The notes below the pieces were generated by a model. It was not told the origin of the DNA. It saw nothing but the letters and a program-made list of their open reading frames with translations, and did not search any database. Of a stretch of DNA of 50,341 bases, positions 32,512 to 41,970 are shown piece after piece (the stretch's first letter is position 1; every line of letters begins with the position of its first letter). The translations under genes were made by a program, and so were the position numbers. Source of the DNA: Candidatus Eiseniibacteriota bacterium (GTDB taxonomy: Bacteria > Eisenbacteria > RBG-16-71-46 > CAIMUX01 > WJJG01); the NCBI GenBank assembly GCA_023129715.1, contig JAGMBO010000096.1, positions 1 through 50,341 of the forward strand. Reading direction: 5' to 3'.

Positions 32512-35500
32512 TCATCGAATCAACAAGAGCCTACGGGTCTCGCAGCGACCCTCCATATCGAGCCGCACCAGATAGAGGCCCGCAGCGAGCCCACGGCCCC
32601 GATCGTCGCGACCATCCCACTCAGCGAGCTGAGCACCGGGGGCTTGGGGGCCGCTGCGCAGGGCCCGCACCAGGCGCCCCTGGATGTCATGGATGTGAAG
32701 CGAGGCCAGTCGGTCGCTGCCCGCCACACCCGGCAGCCCGTAGGCGATCCGGGCCACGCCCCCCGCCGGTAAGGGCGAGGGGGCGATGCCGTGAATCCCG
32801 AAGCGAACCCCTGCGGTGCCCGGAACCGTTACCCAGCGGGACGGCCCAAGCTCTTGGCCGCCGTCGAGCGCGACCGGGTCGACGCGATAGACGTAGACGC
32901 CCGGCCCGGGCGGTGTGTCCAGGTAGCCGTAGAGCCGCACCCCCACACCATCCCGTCCCGGAACCTCGGCGATCACCTCGGGGGCCGGCATCTCGGAACT
33001 CGAGCGCAGAACGCGGAAGAGCAGCACATCTTGACCACTCGACCAGGCCAGGCGCACCTCGCCCGCCTCGGTCACCTGGGGCGCCTCGAGCACCACAGCA
33101 ACCGCCACCGGCGGCACCATGTTCAACAGACCCGTGTTCAGGGCATCACGGTGCCGCATCGGCCAGGGGTTCTGCCGCAACTGTTCGGTCTCGTCCTCGG
33201 GGAATGGGGCAATGCTCATGTCGAAGACGGCCAGCTTCTGCAGCTTGTCCACCTGGACGACCAGGTTCTGGTACCCGTCGAGATCAATGTCCCAAGCCGC
33301 AAGTGACTGCTGCACGAAATTGCCGCCGAAGTAAATCGGGAATCCCCGGGCAATCTCGCCGTCGAAGCGGTAGGCATGAATGCGCTGCTTGTTGTCGCCG
33401 AAGATGATCTCCGGCTCCGGATCCTCGTCGACATTGGCGAGAATGCAGGAACCATACTTGAGGTCGGCATCGAGTTGCAGCGGGAAGGGGTTCACCATCG
33501 CGCCGGTCGCCCCCTCAATCACCCACAACTTGCCGCCGGCATCCACGACGGCGACATCGATATCGTCATCGCCGTCGATGTCCCCCAGGGCCGCCTCGGG
33601 CAACAGGCCGTAGCTGCGGATATTGAATCCGGCGGAGAAGCCCTGATACCAGAGACGCACCGCACCCTTGGTGACACACCAGAGGCGGTACTCGGTGACG
33701 ATGAAGATCTCCGCCCCCGGCTGGCCATCAACATCGCAGAGGGTCGGCGAAGCCGTCGTATGCGTCGCCTGGCCGAGATCGGAGAAGAGCAACCCCTCCG
33801 GCCCGTCGAAGCCGGGCAGGCGCGTCCCATTCGGACGGATCACCCAGATCGCCCCCTTGGAACCGTCGCTGTGCCGTGTGGCAATCACGATCTCGGGGTC
33901 ATCATCCCCGTCGATGTCCCCCACCGCCGGTGACTGATAGAGATTCGACCCGCCGAGATTCACCAGGCGACCATTCCCATCGGCATAGACCCAAGGATCG
34001 CCGAAGGCGTCGAGCACATAGAGGCTCCCCTGATCGGTCGGCCCGGCGCAGAAGAGGACCTCCAGCTGTCCGTCGCCGTCCAGATCGGCAAGCGTGGGCG
34101 TGGTCCAGGCAATCCCGGCGGGAAACGTGTAGACCCACTCCGGTGTACGGCCGCCCGGCCCCCAACACCAGAGTTCGCCGCGCGCGTCGGGATAGTTCCT
34201 CGGGTCGTTGGTGTGATTGAAGGCCACCGCCAGCACCTCGACGGCACCGTCGGCGTCGATGTCGGCCGCCGCGGCCCGGCCCCAGAACTGGTCGCCCATG
34301 TAGTCGCCCGAGGGAATCGAGAAGGGCCCCCGCGTGCGGTCGGCGAAATCGCCGTTGACGACCTCACTGCCATCCCCATGGAAGGCATAGATTGTCTCCC
34401 CGCCGAAGATGATCTCGCGACCACGCCCGGTGAAACCGTCGAGCTCGCAGATCATCGGCGAGGCCTCGGTGTAGTTCTCGAGGTAGTTGGGCCAGCCGGA
34501 GACGATCCCCGGAGAGGTCGAGGCCGAAACGATCGGCGAAGGATCACCCATGTTGCCGCCCGAATCGACCGCGGCAACGTAGTAGCTGTACTGCTCGAGC
34601 TGGCCGAGATCGGTGTCGGTCATGACCCGGTGGCCTTCCAGAATGCCGGGAAAGACACTGGCAAAGGGACCGCTGGGTGAAGGGCTTCGGTAGATCTTGT
34701 AGCCGTAGATCCCCGTCTCCGCCCGCAGCACCGGTGCCTCCCACTCGACCTGCATCGCCTCGAGCAGGCCGATCAGCGTCGGAGCGGCGGGCGCCGCGGG
34801 CGCCGCGGGACGCAGGCGACGCATGTGCAGCGTGTCGTCGGGCGTCCCTGAGGTGTCGATCACGCAGAAGAGGAGCCCCCCCTCCTCGGACGTGATCGAC
34901 AGCTCGAAGGGGCCGGCCAGGGCCGTGTCCCCCGGCGCCAGATCGTGCACACCCAGGCGCCCGGGGCCGGTCAGCGCGATCGCTCCTGGATCCTCGGTGG
35001 CCAGCGCGGCCTCGAGATGACTCGCCGTGCCCTTCCCCGCATTGGCGACGCCGATCCACATTTGCGTCCCGCCCCCCGCGTCGACGCGGTGGTTCGTCGA
35101 GAGCGTGATCCGTGGACGCGTCACGGTGAGGGTAAGGTGGATCTCGGCCTCGAGCTCCCCCGAGGCCAACAGCAAGCGGAAAGGCACTTCGATCTGGTCG
35201 GCCTCGCCGAACACGCTCTCCGGAGGCGTGGAACTAAAACCCACCAAGAACGCGGACGCGTCGCTCCCCGTGCCGCCTGCATCGATCGTGCCCAACGAGC
35301 TCAGCGAATCGCTGATCACCACAACGCCGGCGGGCGCCGCGGCATCCAGACGCAGCCGGGCGCTCACCTCCGTGGCCGCGGACGAACCGGCATTGCCCAC
35401 CGCGAGCTCGATCCGCACCGTCTCGCCCGTCTCGATCACGCCATTGGCGTTGCCGTCGCTGCCGGCGGCGCCATCGTCGCGCAGCGTGGTACCCTCCGCG

Positions 35501-37791
35501 TAGAGGGCGACATCATCGGCGGTGCCGACGACCGTACCATCCAGCGTCTCCGGAATATGCCCAGCTGAGGTGACCGTCACGGTGAAGGGCCCCGCGGAGC
35601 GGGGGTGGAAGGGAAGCTCGATCTCGACCGCTCCGGCTCCGAGCTGCCCTACGCTGTAGACCTCGCCCTCCTTGTGGAGACAGACCTGCGCGTGAGCCAG
35701 CCCGCCGGCGGCGGCGATCGCTACGCGCACCCGGCTCGTTCCCAGCGGCACTTCGAGCCCCGGGTAGTCGGGCAGACTCACCAGCATCTCGCCGGGCGTC
35801 GCCTGCCAGACGAGCATCCCCGGTTCACCAAGAAGGATCTGCGCGTAGAGCAGGAAGCGCGTCAGGCCCCCCTCTGAATCGATCTGGCTGCCGGTCAACG
35901 CCTGCGCGCCCAGAGAGCCGAAGTAGGCATCCCCGATCGTGCGCCCAGGTGCTTCGAGCAGGAACTGATAGAAGCCATGGACGAACTTGCGCGCAGCGCT
36001 GGGAAAATCTGCATTGGTGCTGCCGAGATAGCAGATCGCTCCGTCACCGGGGAGCATGACCATCTTCTCCCCGAAGGAATCGTAGTCGACCGCCGCCGAA
36101 TGGCAGTTGACCCCGTAGGCAATGAAGTAGTCCCCAGCGGTCCCATTGGTCAGATTGACCAGGTCTCCGGTCAGCAGGCGCCCTTCGCCGACCGCCCAGC
36201 GGTCCCGATCCCCATGCCCCACCTGGTGAACGATGCTGTAGCCCGACGAAATGTAGTCCATCACCGAGGACATGCTCTCAAGCACCGGCAGCGGCGTGAG
36301 CTCGGGCATCGTTTCGCGATAGTACTCCGCCCGCTCGAAGAGCAGGGCGAGTTCATGGGGCGCGTCGACCGAGTCGCGCAAGATCTCGATGACCCCGAGA
36401 CAGTCGTCGGCCCCATCGCTGTAGGCACAGATCGGATTACCGGAGCTATTCAACCGGCAATCCTCGCGCGTGCATTCCTCGAGATGGCAATCGGGCTCGC
36501 CGTTGCGACCGGTCAACTTCCACTGCACGTCGAAGAGAACCTCGCCCAGCATCAAGATGCGGTCGAGGTAGCCGTCCTGGCTAGGCGTCTGCGTATAGGT
36601 GAAATACTTCTCGAGGTAGTCGGCCACTTCCGCCGGTGTGCGAGCGCTCACCCGCCCGACATGGACCTCGGGCGTCGTATCGGCCGAGTCCCCGGGTGCG
36701 CCGAGGTAGGCCGTCTGCCCGAAGATGCCATTGCCATCCGCGTCCCAGTTGCCCTCGAGACAAGCATAGTAGTAGTCGGTGGCGATGTCGGTGTACCCGC
36801 CCGATCCATACGCGCGGCTGCGCCCGTAGCGCACCGGAACATCCGGATGGTCGGCGCCGATCAGGACCCAGCGCAGGTTCCAGTTCGTGTAGGCATCTTG
36901 CAGGAACAAGCGAACCCGCTCGGCCGGATCGGCCCCGTTGGGATAGTGCTCGCCGATCCAATCCAGGGTGACCACGGCAGCCGGATAGCCACAGGTGGTC
37001 TTCCACTCGGCCAACGGCTCCCAAGCCTCTGCCATCGCCGCATCGGGCGCGATGATCACATACTCGACCGGCGATCCCTCGACCGACGGACTCTCGGCTG
37101 GACGGAGGCCGGGCTCGGTCAACAGCACGCGGCTCCAAGCACCCGCTGAAGCCTCCGCCTGCGGCGCGGGAGCCGCAAGCCCCCGCTCGCGCGAAAGCCC
37201 CTCCGCCGGCGCCGGCTCGCGCGATAGCTTCAGAATCAGGCGCCCCTGCTCTACCCAGCGCAACTCCCCGCTCACCGGGTTGTAACGCACTGGATAGACG
37301 CGCACGACCACCCGGCGACTGCCGTCGGAGAAGTCGAGGCTCGTGACCAGGCGCGCCCTCGCGGCGGGCCAGAGGGCATCCCGCCCATAGATCGCCCCGT
37401 CAGGGGCGATCTCGGGCAAGTCGGGCCGCTGGGTAGAGCGCTCTCCGCGATAGGGCGCCAGCGGGGCCTCCAGGGTCACGCCCAACTCACGGTAGACCTC
37501 GAGGTCTGCCGCTATCGCCCGGGCGTCGCCCGGGATCGGAATCACGATCTCGATGCAGGGCGTCATCGGCGCCCCCAGATCGACATCCAGGAAGCTTCCC
37601 GGCAGATCGACCTCCACCCACGCACCTCCTTCGTCGGGGCGCAGGGAGGGCCCTGGGATGGTGAGCTCATGCGTGATCGTCTCGGCGGCTACCGCGGCGC
37701 CGGCGGCCAGCCAGGTGATCAGCAACAGAACGCCCGCCGCGGGGCGATTGCGTCTCCGTCGGGCGGCGGTGCCGGTGCGTGGGAGGTTCAT
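32512..37791 (-). CDS. giant secreted gingipain-like (C25) peptidase with FG-GAP repeats and FlgD-like C-terminal domain
   Basis: A 1759-residue exported protein. Signal peptide about 1-36 (RPAAGVLLLITWLAAGAAVA), then a gingipain propeptide-like region. The C25 catalytic domain (about 240-680) shows VEYVIIAPD, WVLIGADHPDVP, His about 523 in HQVGHGDRD and Cys about 564 in YGVNCHSAAV. Two beta-sandwich regions, a fibronectin-like segment (YKIYRSPSPSGPF), an FG-GAP/VCBS-type propeller (AAADIDADGAVEVLAV, VGDIDGDDDPEIVIA, LGDIDGDDDIDVAVVD) and a C-terminal FlgD-like domain (LHIHDIQGRLVRAL, GLYLVRLDMEG) follow. ATG 37791 follows GAGGAGAGACCG. Surface or released endopeptidase is the likely role; type IX-like sorting is inferred from the last domain only. 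Confidence 0.88.
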   Translation of the reverse strand: MNLPRTGTAARRRRNRPAAGVLLLITWLAAGAAVAAETITHELTIPGPSLRPDEGGAWVEVDLPGSFLDVDLGAPMTPCIEIVIPIPGDARAIAADLEVYRELGVTLEAPLAPYRGERSTQRPDLPEIAPDGAIYGRDALWPAARARLVTSLDFSDGSRRVVVRVYPVRYNPVSGELRWVEQGRLILKLSREPAPAEGLSRERGLAAPAPQAEASAGAWSRVLLTEPGLRPAESPSVEGSPVEYVIIAPDAAMAEAWEPLAEWKTTCGYPAAVVTLDWIGEHYPNGADPAERVRLFLQDAYTNWNLRWVLIGADHPDVPVRYGRSRAYGSGGYTDIATDYYYACLEGNWDADGNGIFGQTAYLGAPGDSADTTPEVHVGRVSARTPAEVADYLEKYFTYTQTPSQDGYLDRILMLGEVLFDVQWKLTGRNGEPDCHLEECTREDCRLNSSGNPICAYSDGADDCLGVIEILRDSVDAPHELALLFERAEYYRETMPELTPLPVLESMSSVMDYISSGYSIVHQVGHGDRDRWAVGEGRLLTGDLVNLTNGTAGDYFIAYGVNCHSAAVDYDSFGEKMVMLPGDGAICYLGSTNADFPSAARKFVHGFYQFLLEAPGRTIGDAYFGSLGAQALTGSQIDSEGGLTRFLLYAQILLGEPGMLVWQATPGEMLVSLPDYPGLEVPLGTSRVRVAIAAAGGLAHAQVCLHKEGEVYSVGQLGAGAVEIELPFHPRSAGPFTVTVTSAGHIPETLDGTVVGTADDVALYAEGTTLRDDGAAGSDGNANGVIETGETVRIELAVGNAGSSAATEVSARLRLDAAAPAGVVVISDSLSSLGTIDAGGTGSDASAFLVGFSSTPPESVFGEADQIEVPFRLLLASGELEAEIHLTLTVTRPRITLSTNHRVDAGGGTQMWIGVANAGKGTASHLEAALATEDPGAIALTGPGRLGVHDLAPGDTALAGPFELSITSEEGGLLFCVIDTSGTPDDTLHMRRLRPAAPAAPAAPTLIGLLEAMQVEWEAPVLRAETGIYGYKIYRSPSPSGPFASVFPGILEGHRVMTDTDLGQLEQYSYYVAAVDSGGNMGDPSPIVSASTSPGIVSGWPNYLENYTEASPMICELDGFTGRGREIIFGGETIYAFHGDGSEVVNGDFADRTRGPFSIPSGDYMGDQFWGRAAAADIDADGAVEVLAVAFNHTNDPRNYPDARGELWCWGPGGRTPEWVYTFPAGIAWTTPTLADLDGDGQLEVLFCAGPTDQGSLYVLDAFGDPWVYADGNGRLVNLGGSNLYQSPAVGDIDGDDDPEIVIATRHSDGSKGAIWVIRPNGTRLPGFDGPEGLLFSDLGQATHTTASPTLCDVDGQPGAEIFIVTEYRLWCVTKGAVRLWYQGFSAGFNIRSYGLLPEAALGDIDGDDDIDVAVVDAGGKLWVIEGATGAMVNPFPLQLDADLKYGSCILANVDEDPEPEIIFGDNKQRIHAYRFDGEIARGFPIYFGGNFVQQSLAAWDIDLDGYQNLVVQVDKLQKLAVFDMSIAPFPEDETEQLRQNPWPMRHRDALNTGLLNMVPPVAVAVVLEAPQVTEAGEVRLAWSSGQDVLLFRVLRSSSEMPAPEVIAEVPGRDGVGVRLYGYLDTPPGPGVYVYRVDPVALDGGQELGPSRWVTVPGTAGVRFGIHGIAPSPLPAGGVARIAYGLPGVAGSDRLASLHIHDIQGRLVRALRSGPQAPGAQLAEWDGRDDRGRGLAAGLYLVRLDMEGRCETRRLLLIR

Positions 37792-37862
37792 CGTCGGTCT
37801 CTCCTCTGCGGTCCCCCGGACGGCCGCTGAATCGACCTCGCCAGCCGGCCGCCGCATGCGCC

Positions 37863-37891
37863 ATGCTAGCGAACCGCTGATGCCCAGTCAA
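37863..37891 (-). promoter_or_regulatory. candidate promoter of the gingipain-like gene
   Basis: Minus strand TTGACT (37886-37891), 17-bp spacer, TAGCAT (37863-37868), about 70 bp before the start codon. Confidence 0.55.
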
Positions 37892-37966
37892 CGCGGGCGC
37901 GAGGTCGCTCGCTTCCGCAGAGGCCCGGCCAGCGCGGGTTTTCTGTTCCCGTCCGCGCTTTTCTCC

Positions 37967-37995
37967 TTGCCAGGATTGTGGACCGCTGCTATGCA
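37967..37995 (+). promoter_or_regulatory. candidate promoter of the HU gene
   Basis: TTGCCA (37967-37972), 17-bp spacer ending in the extended -10 TGC, then TATGCA (37990-37995), about 60 bp before the HU start. It diverges from the gingipain-like gene's promoter. Confidence 0.5.
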
Positions 37996-38054
37996 ATGCA
38001 TCGTCAATTCAGCCCCTGAGCCCTAGTCTCCAAGTTTGAAGGAGGGGAGCCACC

Positions 38055-38369
38055 ATGACGAAGTCCGAGCTGATCAACATGCTGGTGAAGTCCGGCAAGC
38101 TCGAGAAGAAGCAGACCAAGCTCTTCCTCGAGTCGTTGACCGACGTGATCACCAAGGAAATCAAGAAGGGCGGCGAGGTTCCGCTCACCGGCCTTGGCAA
38201 GTTCAAGGTCTCCCGGCGCAAGGCCCGCATGGGACGCAATCCGCAGACGGGCGAGGCCATCGAGATTCCGGCCAAGAAGGTTGTCAAGTTCAGCGTCGCC
38301 AAAACACTGAAGGAAACGATCTCCCCGGCGGGCAAGAAGATCGCCAAGAAGGTCCGCAGGAAGCGCTAG
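38055..38369 (+). CDS. HU/IHF-family DNA-binding protein
   Basis: Nucleoid protein of 104 residues. It begins MTKSELINMLVKSGKLEKKQTKLFLESL (helical dimer core) and has GLGKFKVSRRKARMGRNPQTGEAIEIPAKKVVKFSVAKTLKE, the DNA-clasping beta arm with the conserved RxGRNPxTG. A short Lys/Arg-rich tail (KKIAKKVRRKR) extends past the usual HU end and should strengthen DNA binding. A strong GAAGGAGGGG ribosome site and a perfect terminator hairpin flank a single-gene unit. Confidence 0.96.
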   Translation: MTKSELINMLVKSGKLEKKQTKLFLESLTDVITKEIKKGGEVPLTGLGKFKVSRRKARMGRNPQTGEAIEIPAKKVVKFSVAKTLKETISPAGKKIAKKVRRKR

Positions 38370-38404
38370 CATACTGCGGCGCAAGTTTTCTAGGCTTGGG
38401 GCTG

Positions 38405-38446
38405 TGAAAGAGGGTGACCGGGCGCCGCGCTCAGCACCCTCTTTCA
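38405..38446 (+). terminator. perfect hairpin terminator after HU
   Basis: 12-bp perfect arms TGAAAGAGGGTG (38405-38416) and CACCCTCTTTCA (38435-38446) with an 18-nt loop. It lies between convergent genes. No proper T run follows, so termination may be partial or act from both sides. Confidence 0.65.
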
Positions 38447-38485
38447 GTCTCCTTCGGCGTTTGTCCCCCATCCGGCTCGGGGGCG

Positions 38486-39484
38486 TCATGGTGATGCTTC
38501 CTCAGCTGGTGTCCGCGGTCGCACGAGGTCGTCCAGATCGGGTAGCTCCCCTTCCCCTTCGGCCATCTCGATCTGCATGATGCGATAGAATGGCAAGGGG
38601 ATGGAGAATCGCACCGTATCGGCGCATTCCGCGTTGACCGCCTCGAAGACGTGTCCCCAATGCCGGCAGCGCAGTCGCTCGACGACATTTTCGTAACTCA
38701 CCTCGCCCCCGTAGAGAATCTGCATGCATTCTTCGCTCGGATTGTCCTTCATGCCGATGTGCTGATTGACGAAGCGGAATCCGCGCGCGCCGCATTTCTC
38801 GCTGCGCATCCGCTGTGTCATCCAATCCTCTTGGATGATGCGGCAGAAGTACCTCTCGGCCGGCGTACGGTGCGTCTGCTGATAGAGCTGGCTCAGATTC
38901 CAGAGCCGCCGCAAGTACCCATCCATGACGCCCGCACTGTCCCAGGCGGTTTCCCCGCGATCGATCACCGCCACCGCCGTATCGGCTTGCGCTCCATAGA
39001 GCGCCGCCAGCTCCACGAAATGGAACCCCAAGAAACGCCCTGGGGGCATCGGGAACCTGCTGGTCGCGATCTCGAAGGCCTGGCGGGACCGGTCGAGGAT
39101 CTCCGTGGAATGTCCCGCGACAAAGGCTGCCAGGACATCGTGCAGCCGGGTCGCCACCGTGTCGGCGATCCCGTCACGAATCATCAGCCCGGGGGCGCTC
39201 TCCAGCCGGTAGCGCATCCCGATGCTGTCCTCGGCGAAGGCCTGCTCCCAGACCGAGAGCTGCCGCATCCGGCGGTAGAGGGCCTCCCGATCACCGGTGA
39301 CCTGGAGCATTAGTGCCTGCCGCCGGTCGATCTCCCGGGTTGCCTGTTCAACCAAGTCCTGCCCCCGGCTCAAGTGATCGAGCGGGTGAATCGCCGAAAC
39401 CGGCCCGATCGCCGCGGCCAACGACAACACCACCCCTCCCGCAACCACGAGAGCCCAACGAATCGACCTTTCCGTCCCACTCAT
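38486..39484 (-). CDS. exported protein of unknown function
   Basis: A 332-residue protein with an N-terminal signal or anchor (IRWALVVAGGVVLSLAAAIG, ending VSA). The mature part is helical and charged. It contains Cys-bearing motifs in the second half (RYFCRIIQEDWM, SEKCGARGFRFVNQHIG, EECMQILYGGEVSYENV, RLRCRHWGHVFEAVNAECAD), which could form disulfides outside the cytoplasm. No family recognised. ATG 39484 follows GGAAGGAG at a slightly long distance. It lies 204 bp downstream of the AlkP-type membrane gene on the same strand, which may mean a shared transcript. Confidence 0.75.
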   Translation of the reverse strand: MSGTERSIRWALVVAGGVVLSLAAAIGPVSAIHPLDHLSRGQDLVEQATREIDRRQALMLQVTGDREALYRRMRQLSVWEQAFAEDSIGMRYRLESAPGLMIRDGIADTVATRLHDVLAAFVAGHSTEILDRSRQAFEIATSRFPMPPGRFLGFHFVELAALYGAQADTAVAVIDRGETAWDSAGVMDGYLRRLWNLSQLYQQTHRTPAERYFCRIIQEDWMTQRMRSEKCGARGFRFVNQHIGMKDNPSEECMQILYGGEVSYENVVERLRCRHWGHVFEAVNAECADTVRFSIPLPFYRIMQIEMAEGEGELPDLDDLVRPRTPAEEASP

Positions 39485-39688
39485 CCTGGTCCGACTCCTT
39501 CCCGTCTCGCAGGGTCTCACCTGCTCACTGCAACCGCCGGGCCAACCCCCGGCCGCACCCGCTCACTCGCGCGGGCGCAAGTTCTGATCTCACTACAAGT
39601 AACCGCCCGACCTGCCCGGGTTCCCGGCGCCTGGCGGGCAGATCCCCAAGGGGGTTCCCCAGGGCGAATCCCGGCGCTTCCCGATAGT

Positions 39689-41653
39689 CTATTCCACATA
39701 GCCCAGCGAACGTAGCCGCTCGAGATCTTCGTCCGAGAGCGAGGGCAAATCCTCCCCCGGCTCGAAAAGCCGTTCCCCCTCCTCATCCGCAATCAGCAGC
39801 CGCACCGGGTGGCGCTGCATCCAGGCAGGATCGAACGCCTCGCTCAGGACGCGCCCTGGAAACTCCGAAGAGATCGGGAATCCCATGACATGGAGCAGCG
39901 TCGGTGTCAGATCGTAGATCATGGCCCCGTCGAGCCGGGCCCCCGGCCGCACGCCCCCCCCCGCCATCACGATCATCGCCGGCGGACCGAAGCGATGCCC
40001 ACTGCCGTCGAGATCGTGACCATGGTCGGAACAGACGACGATCAACTCCTCTTCAGTCGCGCTGGCGGTGAGTTCACCCAGCAGGCTGTCGAAGACCGCA
40101 TGGACCCGCGTGAGGGTCGGGCCGAAGAGGGCCAGCTGCTCCTCACTCGTGAAGCGGCGGTAGTAGTCGGTCAGCGGTTCAGGATCGTCGGCGCCCCCGA
40201 GAACGTGTTCGAGCATGAAGCGGTGTTCGAGAGCATCCACACTGGTCAAACCCACGGCGGCGAAATCGGGCTGCAACGAGTCGATCAGCATCTTGCCGAT
40301 GGTGGCGAAGCGCAGATCTCGGCCGACGTGGAGACGAATGCGTTCGAGCCGAGGCGCCATCGGCCCGAGCGCCTCCGGCGACAGCGCGGCGATGCGCGGC
40401 CCCACGATCCGCCGCACGCACGCCTCGGTCGCCTCGGCGACATCGACCGGCAGCCTGGCGGCGAGCTCCGCCGGATAGACGGTCGCGCCCGACCGCTCCC
40501 GCTCCCCGAACCTCTCGCTGACCATCACCCCCGCGAGGGCCGTCGCCGGATAGGAGTAGCGCCACCCGACAACGCAGGCGCGCCGCCCGGCGGCGCTCAC
40601 GTAGTCCCAGAGTTCCGGGACCCGCTTCTGTCTGCTCGAGGCACCCGGCGTGCGACCGATGCCCCGACGGGCCAGCGTGATCGCCAGGCGCCGAAAGAGC
40701 AGTTCCTTGCTCGTGTCCCCGGCGCCCGGGTAGCGGGTCACGAGCGCGCGGCCGCCGGGCACGCGGTAGCCGAAAAAGTCGCACAGGCCATGAATCTCAT
40801 CGCCGAAACCAGTCGAGAGACTCGTCCACATGAAGGGAGAAATACAGGGGAAGCCGACGCCCAACTCGCCGGTGGCGCCGCGGGCGATCAGGGCCTCGAG
40901 ATGCGGCATCTCTCCAGCAGCCACCAGGGGCCCCACCAACCGCCAATCGGCGCCATCGATCACGATCAGCCGCACTCGGGAGGTCTCGGCGCGAAGCATC
41001 TCGGGCGCATACTGCGGTGGATGGACGCGGGGTACCGGTTTCAGCCACGCGATTCCCACGAGTACGACGGCTGCGGCCCCCAGCAGTCCCCCGACTGCCA
41101 GGAAACGGCGCGGCCGCTGCCCTCCGGAGGAGGCCCAGCGAAGCGTCACACCGGCGGCCAACCCGATGCCGGCGCCGATCACCAGCGAGCGGAGCGCGAC
41201 GAAGAGCAGGTTGACCAGGCTCTCTCCCGGGCTGATCGTCAGGCTCGGCCAGTTGTCCCGGAACCACTGATGGCAGTCGTAGCAGCGCGCCCAGCCGTCG
41301 AAGAAGAGGAAGAGCCAGGAGACCAGGCCGACCGTCAGACCGCAGAGGCCCGCTCCGGCACCGGGACGCAACCGCCGCGGTGCCAGCAGGGTCGCCAGGG
41401 CCAGCAGCGTGCCGAGCCCGACACCGATCGCGAGATAGAACCCGGGGAAGAAGATGAGCACGCTGACCCGATCGCGCAGCCCATGGATGCTCGGATTCTG
41501 CATCAGGACCTGGGCCGCCAGGATCAGTCCTGCCACCCCCCCCACGAGAGCGCCGGCGCATGCCCCAACCAGCGCCCGCCGCAGCGGGCGCGCGGCCGCC
41601 TGTAAAAGCCTATGGCCCGGCCGCCCGGCTTCGTGGCCCGACGTGCTGTTCAT
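39689..41653 (-). CDS. membrane-anchored AlkP-superfamily phosphodiesterase/phosphotransferase
   Basis: A 654-residue protein with an N-terminal block of about five transmembrane helices (ALVGACAGALVGGVAGLILA, FFPGFYLAIGVGLGTLLAL, LCGLTVGLVSWLFLFF, then two more). A large alkaline-phosphatase-fold domain follows: metal Asp in LIVIDGADWRL, nucleophile Thr in SPFMWTSLSTG, SVDALEHRF, and CSDHGHDLDGSGH with the zinc His/Asp set. It is closest to type I phosphodiesterase/nucleotide pyrophosphatases; an enzyme adding or removing phospho-groups on an envelope glycan is possible. C-terminal LERLRSLGYVE is typical of the family. ATG 41653 follows GGGGGAGAGG; ATG 41668 is an alternative. Confidence 0.87.
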   Translation of the reverse strand: MNSTSGHEAGRPGHRLLQAAARPLRRALVGACAGALVGGVAGLILAAQVLMQNPSIHGLRDRVSVLIFFPGFYLAIGVGLGTLLALATLLAPRRLRPGAGAGLCGLTVGLVSWLFLFFDGWARCYDCHQWFRDNWPSLTISPGESLVNLLFVALRSLVIGAGIGLAAGVTLRWASSGGQRPRRFLAVGGLLGAAAVVLVGIAWLKPVPRVHPPQYAPEMLRAETSRVRLIVIDGADWRLVGPLVAAGEMPHLEALIARGATGELGVGFPCISPFMWTSLSTGFGDEIHGLCDFFGYRVPGGRALVTRYPGAGDTSKELLFRRLAITLARRGIGRTPGASSRQKRVPELWDYVSAAGRRACVVGWRYSYPATALAGVMVSERFGERERSGATVYPAELAARLPVDVAEATEACVRRIVGPRIAALSPEALGPMAPRLERIRLHVGRDLRFATIGKMLIDSLQPDFAAVGLTSVDALEHRFMLEHVLGGADDPEPLTDYYRRFTSEEQLALFGPTLTRVHAVFDSLLGELTASATEEELIVVCSDHGHDLDGSGHRFGPPAMIVMAGGGVRPGARLDGAMIYDLTPTLLHVMGFPISSEFPGRVLSEAFDPAWMQRHPVRLLIADEEGERLFEPGEDLPSLSDEDLERLRSLGYVE

Positions 41654-41698
41654 CGACCTCTCCCCCATCTGCGCCTTCTCTCCCAAGCACCGCTGCGC

Positions 41699-41820
41699 AA
41701 GAGCCTAGAGGCTATCCCCCCCTATAAGAACGTAGAGACGGCCCCTCCGGAAGAGCATGCAGTCCACCCCCCTGGAAGAGCCTAGAGGCTGCCCCTCCGC
41801 AAGAGCCTAGAGGCTAGGCT
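41699..41820. repeat. 25-bp degenerate tandem repeat array
   Basis: Five copies: 41699-41725 (27 bp), 41726-41750, 41751-41775, 41776-41800 and 41801-41820 (partial). The consensus starts AAGAGCCTAGAGGCT and ends CCCCTCC. The AGCCT-AG-AGGCT core is a short inverted repeat kept in copies 1, 4 and 5. It lies in the 317-bp region between the divergent AlkP-type and MDR genes. Confidence 0.85.
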
Positions 41821-41910
41821 TCGGATGCGTCAAGCCAGCCCCACCCACCAGATTTCCCACACCCCCACGAAGCCCCGCCGCTCGCGAACCCCCTCACCCA
41901 TCCGGTCGCA

Positions 41911-41940
41911 TTGACCAGAGCAACTCCCACAGGCTACCTT
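41911..41940 (+). promoter_or_regulatory. candidate promoter of the MDR-GT-C operon
   Basis: TTGACC (41911-41916), 18-bp spacer, TACCTT (41935-41940), about 30 bp before the start codon and just beyond the 25-bp repeat array. The -10 match is weak. Confidence 0.35.
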
Positions 41941-41970
41941 TCGGAAGATCTCTTGCCATGGAGGAGCGGG

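Noticed and set aside
39809-41605. Plus-strand open frame of about 600 codons opposite the AlkP-type gene
   Set aside because: Antisense shadow of a gene with clear metal-binding motifs.
41699-41820. Repeat array as a possible CRISPR
   Set aside because: Units are contiguous 25-bp tandem copies with no unique spacers, and no cas genes are present.
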